Made by a program: the position numbers and the translations under genes
Shown: in pieces, positions 27,503 to 35,900 of the stretch
Layout: the number at the start of each line of letters is the position of its first letter
Position numbering within the stretch: position 1 is the first letter of the stretch
Notes under the pieces: generated by a model
What the model was told of the DNA's origin: nothing
What the model saw: the letters and a program-made list of their open reading frames with translations, nothing else
Databases searched by the model: none
Source: Aedoeadaptatus coli
GTDB lineage: Bacteria > Bacillota > Clostridia > Tissierellales > Peptoniphilaceae
Assembly: GCF_900343085.1 (NCBI RefSeq)
Contig: NZ_OPYI01000008.1
Span: 48,273 to 112,272 of the forward strand
DNA: 64,000 bases
Direction of reading: 5' to 3'

Positions 27503-28531
27503 ATGATAAAGAAAATAGGAGTTGTGAGCTTATCAAGTGGTGTTTTGGGGGAAAGCTTTGTTGAGCATGAAATAAAAATAGGAATAGACAGATTAAATAA
27601 GCAAGGAGTCGAAATAGAATTTTTACCTAATTCTTTGAAAGGTATAGACTTTTTAAAGAATAATCCAGAACTTAGGGCAGATGATTTGCTGCTTGCTTTT
27701 GAAGATGACACTATTGATATGATTTTATGTGCTATTGGTGGAGAAGATACCTATAGATTAGCTCCTTATTTATTTGAAAGAGATAGATTAAAAAATATTG
27801 TCAAACAAAAACTTTTTTTAGGATTTTCTGACTCAACAATGAATCACTTCATGCTAAATAAGCTTGGCATAAAAACATTTTATGGTCAGGCTTTCTTGCC
27901 AGATGTATGTGAACTATCTGATAGTATGTTAGCTTATACAGAAAAATACTTTTTGGAACTTATAAAAACAGGAAAAATAAATGAGATACATCCAAGTGAA
28001 GTGTGGTATGAAGAAAGGAAAGATTTTAGCGAGAAAGCTATAGGAGTAAAAATGAAAAGTCATCCTAATACCGGTTTTGAGCTTTTAAGAGGAAATCCTA
28101 TATTTAGTGGAAAAATTTTAGGCGGATGCATAGAAACAATATATGATATGTTCGATAATTCTAGATTTAACGATACAGTAGAAATTTGTAGCAAATATAA
28201 TTTATTTCCAGCCCTTGAGGAATGGGAGAATAAGATTTTACTAATAGAATCAAGCGAAGAAAAATCAAAACCAGATTTATATAGGAAAATGATACTTGCT
28301 CTAAAAGACTACGGCTTGTTTGATGTATTAGCAGGAGTATTAGTAGGAAAACCTAAAAATGAAATCTATTACGAGGAGTATAAATCTATTTTATTAGAAG
28401 AAATCACTAATAAATATTTACCAATTATCTATAATATAAATATTGGACACTCAACACCAAGATGTATAATTCCTTTTGGGGTAGAAGCAGAAGTAAATGT
28501 AAGTAAACAAATGATCTCATTTAATTATTAA
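27503..28531 (+). CDS. S66 peptidase (LD-carboxypeptidase/MccF-like)
   Basis: 342 residues from ATG 27503 (GGAGG at 27493-27497). The start is IGVVSLSSGVLGES. The nucleophile serine lies in FLGFSDSTMNHF (about residue 112), preceded by AIGGEDTYRLAPYL, and the C-terminal histidine lies in NIGHSTPRCIIPFG. The Glu of the Ser-Glu-His triad is probably in LLIESSEE. Family members trim L,D-bonds in peptidoglycan or destroy peptide-nucleotide antibiotics (MccF self-immunity). On a mobile element an antibiotic-inactivating or immunity role is plausible but unproven. It is bounded on both sides by rlmD scars, so it forms a one-gene cargo. Confidence 0.8.
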   Translation: MIKKIGVVSLSSGVLGESFVEHEIKIGIDRLNKQGVEIEFLPNSLKGIDFLKNNPELRADDLLLAFEDDTIDMILCAIGGEDTYRLAPYLFERDRLKNIVKQKLFLGFSDSTMNHFMLNKLGIKTFYGQAFLPDVCELSDSMLAYTEKYFLELIKTGKINEIHPSEVWYEERKDFSEKAIGVKMKSHPNTGFELLRGNPIFSGKILGGCIETIYDMFDNSRFNDTVEICSKYNLFPALEEWENKILLIESSEEKSKPDLYRKMILALKDYGLFDVLAGVLVGKPKNEIYYEEYKSILLEEITNKYLPIIYNINIGHSTPRCIIPFGVEAEVNVSKQMISFNY

Positions 28532-28601
28532 ACAAAATTGATCTGAGCTATGGTTTTTTTACTTTAGAGTGACATAATAAATTACAAGATATTTACTGAT
28601 T

Positions 28602-28794
28602 GACCTATTCCCACATACGAAGCTTTTGAAAAACATTAAATTTTATCCATACTGACAACTCAAGCCATGCTGAAGCGATTGCACTTCTTGTAAAAAGATA
28701 AGGTCTTGATCATGCCAAGAATCTCCAAGAGAAGCGCCCGCCGGGGCGATCCGATTGGCAAGATTCGACGGCAGAAGCGATTCTCGTCTTCTGA
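28602..28794 (+). other. rlmD: Attachment-site scar with two rlmD 3' tails
   Basis: GACCTATTCCC starts at 28602 and ACTGACA at 28651, again 49 bases later. The frame then reads TDNSSHAEAIALLVKR to a stop at 28701. A second remnant, AEAILVF, lies at 28771-28794 behind the shared CCGATTGGCAAGATTCGACG sequence. The rest of 28532-29104 carries a terminator and no gene that I can support. Confidence 0.7.
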
Positions 28795-28815
28795 AAATTA
28801 AAGAAATAGCTTATA

Positions 28816-28856
28816 AGGCTTTCAGGGTTACGATACAATCCCGAAAGTCTTTTTTA
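28816..28856 (+). terminator. Terminator
   Basis: AGGCTTTCAGGG pairs with CCCGAAAGTCT (two imperfect positions), followed by TTTTT. It lies directly after the rlmD scar. Confidence 0.6.
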
Positions 28857-29104
28857 TGCCGGTCGTTTTGAAAGTAGACAAAAGAAATAACGAGAGGGAG
28901 ATCGATCACAGAAAATGGAAGTGCCTGGAGTAAAGAACAGATAACCGGGCATTTGAAATGCTTCGCCCATTCGCGGAAACGAATTTAAAAATAGGTCCGT
29001 AGTGGAATTATTTCGAAATAGGATTGAATTTAACGGGGGCATCTCCTATACTTAGATTAAAGTCCGCTATGGAAATAATTTTAAATAGAAAGGGGTGTAG
29101 GCTT

Positions 29105-30406
29105 ATGGAGATCAAGCGGGATCATTATTTAGAGAAATTAATACGAAAAAAGGATAACGGATTGATTAAAATCATCACAGGAATCAGGAGGAGCGGAAAA
29201 TCCTACTTACTCAATTATCTGTTTTATAAGCACTTGCTTGAAAGCGGCGTCGACGAGGACCACATAATAAAATTTGCCTTTGACTCAGGAAGAGATCTGT
29301 TGAAAATTGGTGAAGATCTCATGGATTTGGACGTGCTGAGCGGGGAAAGGTTGGTCGATCCTAAGAAGTTTTTAGCTTATATCACGAGCAAAACAAAGGG
29401 CGGTGAGAAGTTTTACATCCTCTTGGACGAAGTGCAATTGTTGGCGTCCTTCGAACAAGTATTAAACGGCTTTTTGCGCCAAGATAATTTTGATGTTTAT
29501 GTTACGGGGAGTAATTCTAAATTCTTATCGAAAGATGTCATCACCGAATTTGCCGGAAGAGGCGACGAAATCCATGTCATGCCCCTGGTCTTTTCCGAAT
29601 TTCTTCAGACCTACGACGGCGATAAAGAGGATGCCTTTGCTGACTATCAAGTCTATGGCGGTTTGCCGGCGCAAGCTTTGATGAAGACCGACGAAGATAA
29701 GATGAATTATCTCAAGGGACAATTGGAAAACGTCTATTTGCGCGATATTGTTCACAGGTATGACATTCGCTTAACGGCCGAGCTGGAAGATTTACTCAAT
29801 ATCTTGGCATCGGGCACTGCAACGCTGACGAATCCGACAAAACTGGCATCCACCTTTGCGTCGATTAAGAAATCAAAAATTTCTGCCAATACGATCGATA
29901 AATTTATCGGCTATTTTGAAGACTCCTTCATGTTAAAAAGAGTTTACAGGTACGATGTCAAAGGGAGAAAATACATTGGAACGCCTTATAAATTATATTT
30001 TGAAGACGTGGGGCTTCGGAATGCAAGATTAAATTTCAGACAGATCGAACCGACCCACCTTATGGAGAATATTATTTATAACGAGCTGAGATATCGAGGT
30101 TATATGGTGGATGTGGGCATGGTGGTGAAGAGGGAAAAGGATAAGAATAATAAAGATATAAAGAAACAGCTGGAAGTTGATTTTATCGCCAATCTGGGAA
30201 GCAAGAGATATTACATTCAATCGGCATATCGCCTTCACTCTGTAGAAAAAATGAATCAGGAAAAAGCATCCCTGTCAAATATTGATGACTCGTTTAAAAA
30301 AATCATCATTGTAAACGACCGCATCAAACCGTTTTTAGACGAGCACGGGATACTGACGATGAATTTATTTGACTTTTTGTTAAACGCAGAAAGTTTAGAT
30401 TTTTAA
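29105..30406 (+). CDS. AAA ATPase with DUF4143 domain
   Basis: 433 residues from ATG 29105 (AAAGGGG upstream), since the longer upstream frame has no ribosome site. Walker A is TGIRRSGKSYLL at about residues 23-34, Walker B YILLDEVQLL and sensor VYVTGSNSKFLSKD. The C-terminal DUF4143 part ends with a nuclease-like EVDFIANLGSKRYYIQ (Asp/Glu-x-Lys-like pattern). These widespread ATPases are abundant in anaerobes and often carried on variable DNA, but their role is unknown. GC content is intermediate between the mobile block and the host. rlmD scars flank it. Confidence 0.82.
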   Translation: MEIKRDHYLEKLIRKKDNGLIKIITGIRRSGKSYLLNYLFYKHLLESGVDEDHIIKFAFDSGRDLLKIGEDLMDLDVLSGERLVDPKKFLAYITSKTKGGEKFYILLDEVQLLASFEQVLNGFLRQDNFDVYVTGSNSKFLSKDVITEFAGRGDEIHVMPLVFSEFLQTYDGDKEDAFADYQVYGGLPAQALMKTDEDKMNYLKGQLENVYLRDIVHRYDIRLTAELEDLLNILASGTATLTNPTKLASTFASIKKSKISANTIDKFIGYFEDSFMLKRVYRYDVKGRKYIGTPYKLYFEDVGLRNARLNFRQIEPTHLMENIIYNELRYRGYMVDVGMVVKREKDKNNKDIKKQLEVDFIANLGSKRYYIQSAYRLHSVEKMNQEKASLSNIDDSFKKIIIVNDRIKPFLDEHGILTMNLFDFLLNAESLDF

Positions 30407-30431
30407 TGAATAAATTGATTTATTAGTTATG

Positions 30432-30546
30432 GATATGTTCCCATAGACAAGGATTTTAGAAATATGAAAATTTTATTCATACTGACCACTCAGGCCGTGT
30501 GGAGGCGGTGTGTTTGTCGTCAAGGGTGAAGGACCAAACGGAATAG
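30432..30546 (+). other. rlmD: Rightmost rlmD junction, GC-rich tail
   Basis: GATATGTTCCC starts at 30432 and ACTGACC at 30481 (49 bases). The frame reads SGRVEAVCLSSRVKDQTE and stops at 30546. Unlike the other tails this one is GC-rich, like the host genes to its right, so it may be the displaced 3' end of the host's own rlmD. Confidence 0.65.
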
Positions 30547-30680
30547 GAAAGCCCTAAAATCAAAAGATTTTGAGAAGATGCCGAAGAGAGGTATCGTCCG
30601 AGCTCTTTTTCGTCCAAAACGAAGCTAATTTGGATGAACTCGGCGCGAGTGGACGAAAAAATTGTTTAGGGGCGGGCAAA

Positions 30681-30902
30681 ATGTTGATATTAAAAATTAT
30701 TCTAATGACAGTCGGTGTTGCATTTACTACATTCGGATATAAGATTTATTTTCAAAAGAAATACAATCTAATCAACGGTTTTGAAGAGGCTTGTAAAGCA
30801 GGTAGAAAAACAAAACGATATGCCGAGAGCGTGGGATTGGTAGAATTTATTATCGGAATTATCCTAACTGTAATCGGAGTCTGTATGATTATGATTAAAT
30901 AA
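30681..30902 (+). CDS. DUF3784-like small membrane protein
   Basis: 73 residues. ATG 30681 is preferred over longer upstream starts because the earlier part falls in the rlmD scar region. Two hydrophobic helices (residues about 2-18 and 50-71) flank a basic cytoplasmic segment, NLINGFEEACKAGRKTKRYAESVG, that resembles DUF3784 proteins. No function is known. Confidence 0.55.
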   Translation: MLILKIILMTVGVAFTTFGYKIYFQKKYNLINGFEEACKAGRKTKRYAESVGLVEFIIGIILTVIGVCMIMIK

Positions 30903-30969
30903 CAACCATTTCAGGTTTACGAGCCGGACAAGCCGAAACGGACGAAATAAGTTTGAAAGGAGTGCTCGA

Positions 30970-31503
30970 ATGATTCGAAAGGCGGTTTATTCCGATCTCG
31001 ATGCTGTGGTTACTATTTACAACGAAATTCTCCAATTGCAAGAGGATGGGGCAATCACGGTGGGATGGATTCGTGGCGTATACCCGACGAGAGCGACTGC
31101 GGAAGAGGCGCTTCGTCGAAACGATCTGTTTGTCATGGAAAAGGAAGGCGTGGTTCTCGGCTCCGCCATCATCAATAAGCTCCAGGTGGATGTCTATGCA
31201 GAGGCTAAATGGCGGCACGAGGTGGATGCCGAGAAGATATGTGTGCTGCTCACGTTTACGATTTCGCCCCGCGTAGGCGGCCGGGGACTCGGAAAGCAGT
31301 TTGTCGATTTCTATGAAAGCTATGCATCGGATCACGGATGTTGCGTCCTTCGCATGGACACAAATGAACGAAATCATGTTGCGCGGAAGATGTACAAGAA
31401 GCTGAATTATGAAGAAATAGACATTGTGCCCACGGTGTTTAACGGCATTCCCGATGTCAATCTGGTTCTTTTGGAGAAGTATTTGGGGGATACAGAGAAG
31501 TAA
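30970..31503 (+). CDS. GNAT-family N-acetyltransferase
   Basis: 177 residues. The start MIRKAVYSDLDAVVTIYNEIL is typical of GNAT enzymes. The acetyl-CoA loop lies around VGGRGLGKQFVDF, followed by VLRMDTNERNHVARKMYKKLNYEE, the standard motif B and C-terminal strand. GAAAGGAG precedes ATG 30970. The substrate is unknown. It is moderately GC-rich and taken as host DNA. Confidence 0.8.
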   Translation: MIRKAVYSDLDAVVTIYNEILQLQEDGAITVGWIRGVYPTRATAEEALRRNDLFVMEKEGVVLGSAIINKLQVDVYAEAKWRHEVDAEKICVLLTFTISPRVGGRGLGKQFVDFYESYASDHGCCVLRMDTNERNHVARKMYKKLNYEEIDIVPTVFNGIPDVNLVLLEKYLGDTEK

Positions 31504-31785
31504 GCTTTGCTCGTAAAAAGGATAAGGTATCGGCCTTAACTCGGGGGATATCGTTTGAAATTCCGGCTTTTAAGTATACGAAATTTATATCAGGCCTCAT
31601 CCCAAAGACTTATTTTCAGTGTCGAGCGTGGAAACGCTGTTCAGTTTCCGGTTTGTTTGGCACTATTTTTAAATTAAAGTTGAAAATCAATTAATTATGT
31701 AAAATTATCGTGTATATTTATCAGGAGCGCATGTATATTTGGTTAATATCGTTGACAGTTCCAATAAAAATTAAGGAGACACAAA

Positions 31786-32205
31786 ATGAGAATAATAGAA
31801 ATCATAAAGAATTTGATATTTAGAACGCCAAAAAACAAATTAAGTTATGAAGACATGGTCCAAATAAAGGAAAAAGGTTTAGTTCATTTTACTGACAAGT
31901 GCAATGTTAACTCAATAATAAATGAAGGAATAAAGCCGTGTCCGGAAAAAAGCATGAGGCGTTCGGAAAGAGAGTTTACTTGGTTTTACATGAATCAGTC
32001 GAAGAAAGATATCATGGATAAATATAATACAATAAAAACAAAGGGCAGAAGAGCAAGTTATGATGTGTATTTTATAATAAAGAATTTAAGTGACGATCAA
32101 ATGAAAAACATGCTATATAGAGAATATGACAAAGCCATCGTGCATAAAGGTGTTCTAAAAACGGACGATATGGAGTATTATTCGGTGAAAGATTTTGATG
32201 ATTAA
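31786..32205 (+). CDS. Small protein with ADP-ribosyltransferase/phosphotransferase-like N-terminus
   Basis: 139 residues, AT-rich compared with its neighbours, with a good ribosome site (AAGGAGA). I do not recognise the family. The stretch GLVHFTDKCNVNSIINEGIKP (an H-F-T followed by a hydrophobic x-E-G-I-x-P) resembles the NAD-binding start of ART-fold proteins such as DarT-like toxins and KptA-type 2'-phosphotransferases. A late KAIVHKGVL segment could match the strand bearing the third catalytic residue. No signal peptide and no obvious antitoxin is next to it. The fold assignment is inference. Confidence 0.45.
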   Translation: MRIIEIIKNLIFRTPKNKLSYEDMVQIKEKGLVHFTDKCNVNSIINEGIKPCPEKSMRRSEREFTWFYMNQSKKDIMDKYNTIKTKGRRASYDVYFIIKNLSDDQMKNMLYREYDKAIVHKGVLKTDDMEYYSVKDFDD

Positions 32206-32776
32206 AAAGGACAAACTTAGCCTAGATATGAACCAATACCTTTGTGAATCGTAAATGAGCGAACGACCGGGCGATTATATCGCGAAACCTTAAGTAATAT
32301 TCGAACATGAACTAAAATTCAGAAATAAATCACATGTAGAGAATTTAATCCATAAATAAGAACTCGGAGATTTGACAAAAACTTCGGTTGATGCAAAGAA
32401 TGACGAATGGTACCCGACGCGCCTCTTAACAATGCGGACCAAGTCGGGTCTTTTGTTGCAAAAAATGAGCTTTACGTTAATCATTGGGGAACCGGTTTTA
32501 TGGAGTGAAAGAATCGAGAGTACAACGAGGCGTACGACAAGCAGATGAAGGCATGTGGATTTTGACTAATAATCACATTTTTCTTTCGCCGAACCGCACG
32601 AAGTGATGATTATCTCTAATTCGGTTTATGTACATCGTGCGATGAATTGGCCTGCAAAATCGTCAAGGTATGCTAATGATTTGTTATGTAGAGAATAATT
32701 GCAGTAAGAGAGCCGTTCATATAAAATATATGAGGAGGCAAACGATTTACGAATTGCTCTATTTAAATTTGGGCAT
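32206..32776. other. Intergenic stretch between the ART-like gene and the CRISPR locus
   Basis: No ORF here is convincing. It holds a 30-bp copy (32412-32441) of the sequence at 5110-5139, which overlaps an inverted repeat (ACCCGAC at 32412 and GTCGGGT at 32443-32449, followed by CTTTT). A perfect hairpin is therefore also possible. Elsewhere nothing can be supported. Confidence 0.5.
32412..32441 (+). repeat. 30-bp repeat shared with 5110-5139
   Basis: It differs from the left copy at two positions only. Both copies are in the same orientation and 27.3 kb apart, enclosing the resistance and rlmD-scar block. This is a candidate attachment-site core or a duplicated junction. Confidence 0.55.
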
Positions 32777-32864
32777 AAAAAAAGCGCCGAAACAGCGCCA
32801 CTTTTTCAAGTTGATTACGGACAAAGCCTTATTTTAACTTGCAATGTAGTTTTGAATAGAACCA
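32777..32864 (-). ncRNA. tracrRNA of the type II-A CRISPR system
   Basis: Read on the minus strand, the sequence gives an anti-repeat (GGTTCTATTCAAAACTACAT, complementary to the CRISPR repeat with a bulge), then AAGTTAAAATAAGGC, then the nexus and hairpins (CTTTGTCCGTAATC, AACTTGAAAAAGTGG), and a final 6-bp hairpin GCGCTG/CGGCGC followed by seven T. The layout matches S. pyogenes tracrRNA almost stem by stem. It is transcribed away from cas9, starting about 60 bases before the cas9 start codon. RNase III processing with crRNA is expected from the known system. Confidence 0.93.
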
Positions 32865-32869
32865 CCTTC

Positions 32870-32897
32870 AGTATATCATGCCATGAATTTTTGTCAA
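32870..32897 (-). promoter_or_regulatory. tracrRNA promoter
   Basis: On the minus strand the -35 element TTGACA (32892-32897) is perfect and the -10 element TATACT (32870-32875) is spaced by 16 bases. The predicted start is near 32864, right at the beginning of the anti-repeat, so the primary transcript would be the short tracrRNA form. Confidence 0.8.
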
Positions 32898-32922
32898 TAT
32901 AAAATAGATTAAGGAGGACGAA

Positions 32923-35900
32923 GTGGAGAAGAAAACAAATTATACCATCGGTCTGGACATAGGCACCGACTCCGTCGGCTGGGCGGTTGTAAAAGACGAT
33001 CTGGAATTGGTCAAAAAGCGCATGAAAGTGCTCGGAAACACAGAGACAAATTACATAAAGAAAAATCTTTGGGGCAGTTTGTTATTTGAATCCGGTCAAA
33101 CGGCAAAGGACAGGCGGTTGAAGCGTGTGGCACGCAGGCGCTATGAACGCCGTCGAAATCGCTTAACAGAGCTTCAGAAAATTTTCGCGCCGGCCATTGA
33201 TGAAGTCGACGAAAACTTCTTTTTTCGGTTGAATGAAAGTTTTCTCGTGCCGGAAGACAAGGCGTTTTCTAAAAACCCTATTTTCGGGACATTGGGTGAA
33301 GATAAGACCTATTACAAAACCTATCCGACGATTTACCATCTCCGTCAGCATTTAGCCGACAGCGAAGAAAAAGCGGATGTTCGCCTCATTTATTTGGCGT
33401 TGGCCCACATGATTAAGTACAGAGGTCACTTCCTGATCGAAGGTAAATTAGATACGGAGCACATTGCCATCAATGAAAATTTGGAGCAATTTTTCGAATC
33501 TTACAACGCGCTGTTTTCGGAAGAGCCCATTGAATTAAGGAAAGAAGAGCTCATTGCCATTGAAAATATTCTCAGAGAGAAGAATAGCCGTACGGTAAAG
33601 GAAAAAAGAATAACAAGTTTTCTCAAAGACATCGGGAGGGCAAACAAACAGTCGCCGATGATGGCTTTTATTACCTTGATTGTCGGCAAAAAAGCGAAAT
33701 TTAAAGCGGCATTTAATTTGGAGGAGGAGATCAGTCTTAATTTGACTGACGACAGTTACGACGAGAATCTGGAAATATTGCTGAACACCATCGGCAGTGA
33801 CTTTGCCGATCTTTTTGATCATGCACAGAGAGTTTACAATGCGGTGGAACTGGCGGGGATCCTGAGCGGTGATGTGAAAAACACCCACGCCAAACTTTCT
33901 GCGCAGATGGTGGCCATGTATGAGCGTCACAAAGAACAATTGAAGGAGTATAAATCCTTCATCAAAGCGAATTTGCCTGATCAATACGACATGACATTCG
34001 TAGCACCGAAAGATGCACAAAAGAAAGATTTAAAAGGGTACGCCGGCTATATCGACGGAAATATGTCGCAAGATAGTTTTTATAAATTTGTTAAAGATCA
34101 ATTAAAAGAAGTACCCGGCAGTGAAAAATTTCTGGATTCAATCGAAAAAGAGGATTTTCTGAGAAAGCAGCGATCCTTCTACAACGGCGTCATCCCGAAC
34201 CAAGTGCACTTAGCAGAAATGGAAGCCATATTGGATCGCCAAGAAAACTACTACCCCTGGCTCAAAGAAAATCGAGAGAAAATCATATCCCTATTAACCT
34301 TCCGAATTCCCTACTATGTAGGACCCTTGGCCGACGGGCAAAGTGAATTTGCATGGCTTGAACGCAAGAGCGATGAAAAGATAAAACCTTGGAACTTTTC
34401 AGATGTGGTCGATTTGGATCGCTCGGCAGAGAAATTTATCGAGCAATTAATCGGGCGCGATACCTATTTGCCCGATGAATACGTGTTGCCGAAGAAAAGC
34501 CTGATCTACCAAAAGTACATGGTATTTAACGAATTGACGAAAATCGCCTATTTGGACGAGCGCCAAAAAAGGATGAATCTTTCAAGTGTTGAGAAAAAAG
34601 AGATTTTCGAAACCTTATTTAAGAAGCGCAGCAAAGTGACAGAGAAGCAACTTGTGAAGTTTTTTGAAAACTACCTGCAAATCGACAACCCGACCATCTT
34701 CGGCATCGAAGACGCATTTAATGCCGATTACTCTACGTATGTGGAATTAGCGAAGGTGCCTGGCATGAAGTCGATGATGGATGATCCGGACAACGAAGAC
34801 CTGATGGAAGAGATCGTCAAAATCCTCACCGTATTTGAAGATCGCAAGATGCGGCGTAAACAGTTGGAGAAATATAAAGAACGGTTGAGTCCGGAACAAA
34901 TAAAGGAATTGGCCAAAAAGCATTACACCGGTTGGGGGCGGCTATCAAAGAAACTGCTGGTCGGTATCCGGGATAAAGAAACGCAAAAAACGATTCTCGA
35001 CTATTTGGTGGAAGACGACAACCACTCCGGCGGACGTCAACATCTTAATCGAAATCTCATGCAGCTTATTAACGACGATCGTTTAAGCTTTAAAAAGACC
35101 ATTGCCGAATTGCAGATGATCGATCCGTCTGCAGATCTCTATGCTCAGGTACAGGAAATTGCCGGAAGCCCCGCCATAAAAAAAGGTATTTTGCTCGGGC
35201 TGAAAATCGTCGATGAGATCATACGGGTAATGGGAGAAAAGCCGGAAAACATCGTAATCGAAATGGCCCGCGAGAATCAGACCACGGCGCGAGGAAAAGC
35301 CTTATCGAAAAGAAGAGAAGCAAAGATAAAAGAAGGACTGGCAGCACTGGGCAGCTCCTTATTAAAGGAGAATCTGCCGGGAAATGCAGATCTCTCTCAG
35401 CGCAAGATTTATTTATACTACACCCAAAACGGGAAAGACATTTATTTGGATGAGCCATTGGATTTCGATCGGCTGTCCCAATACGACGAAGATCATATCA
35501 TTCCCCAATCTTTCACGGTGGATAATTCATTGGATAATTTGGTTTTAACAAATAGCAGTCAAAACCGCGGCAATAAAAAAGACGACGTGCCTTCCCTGGA
35601 GGTTGTAAACAGGCAACTGGCGTACTGGAGGAGCTTAAAAGACGCGGGATTAATGACTCAACGCAAATTCGATAACTTGACCAAAGCCATGCGAGGCGGT
35701 CTGACGGATAAAGATCGCGAGCGATTTATCCAGAGGCAATTAGTAGAGACGCGGCAGATCACGAAAAACGTCGCGAAATTGCTGGATATGCGGTTAAATG
35801 ACAAGAAAGATGAAGCGGGAAATAAGATTCGTGAGACGAATATCGTCTTGCTCAAATCGGCCATGGCTTCGGAATTCAGAAAAATGTTCCGACTTTACAA

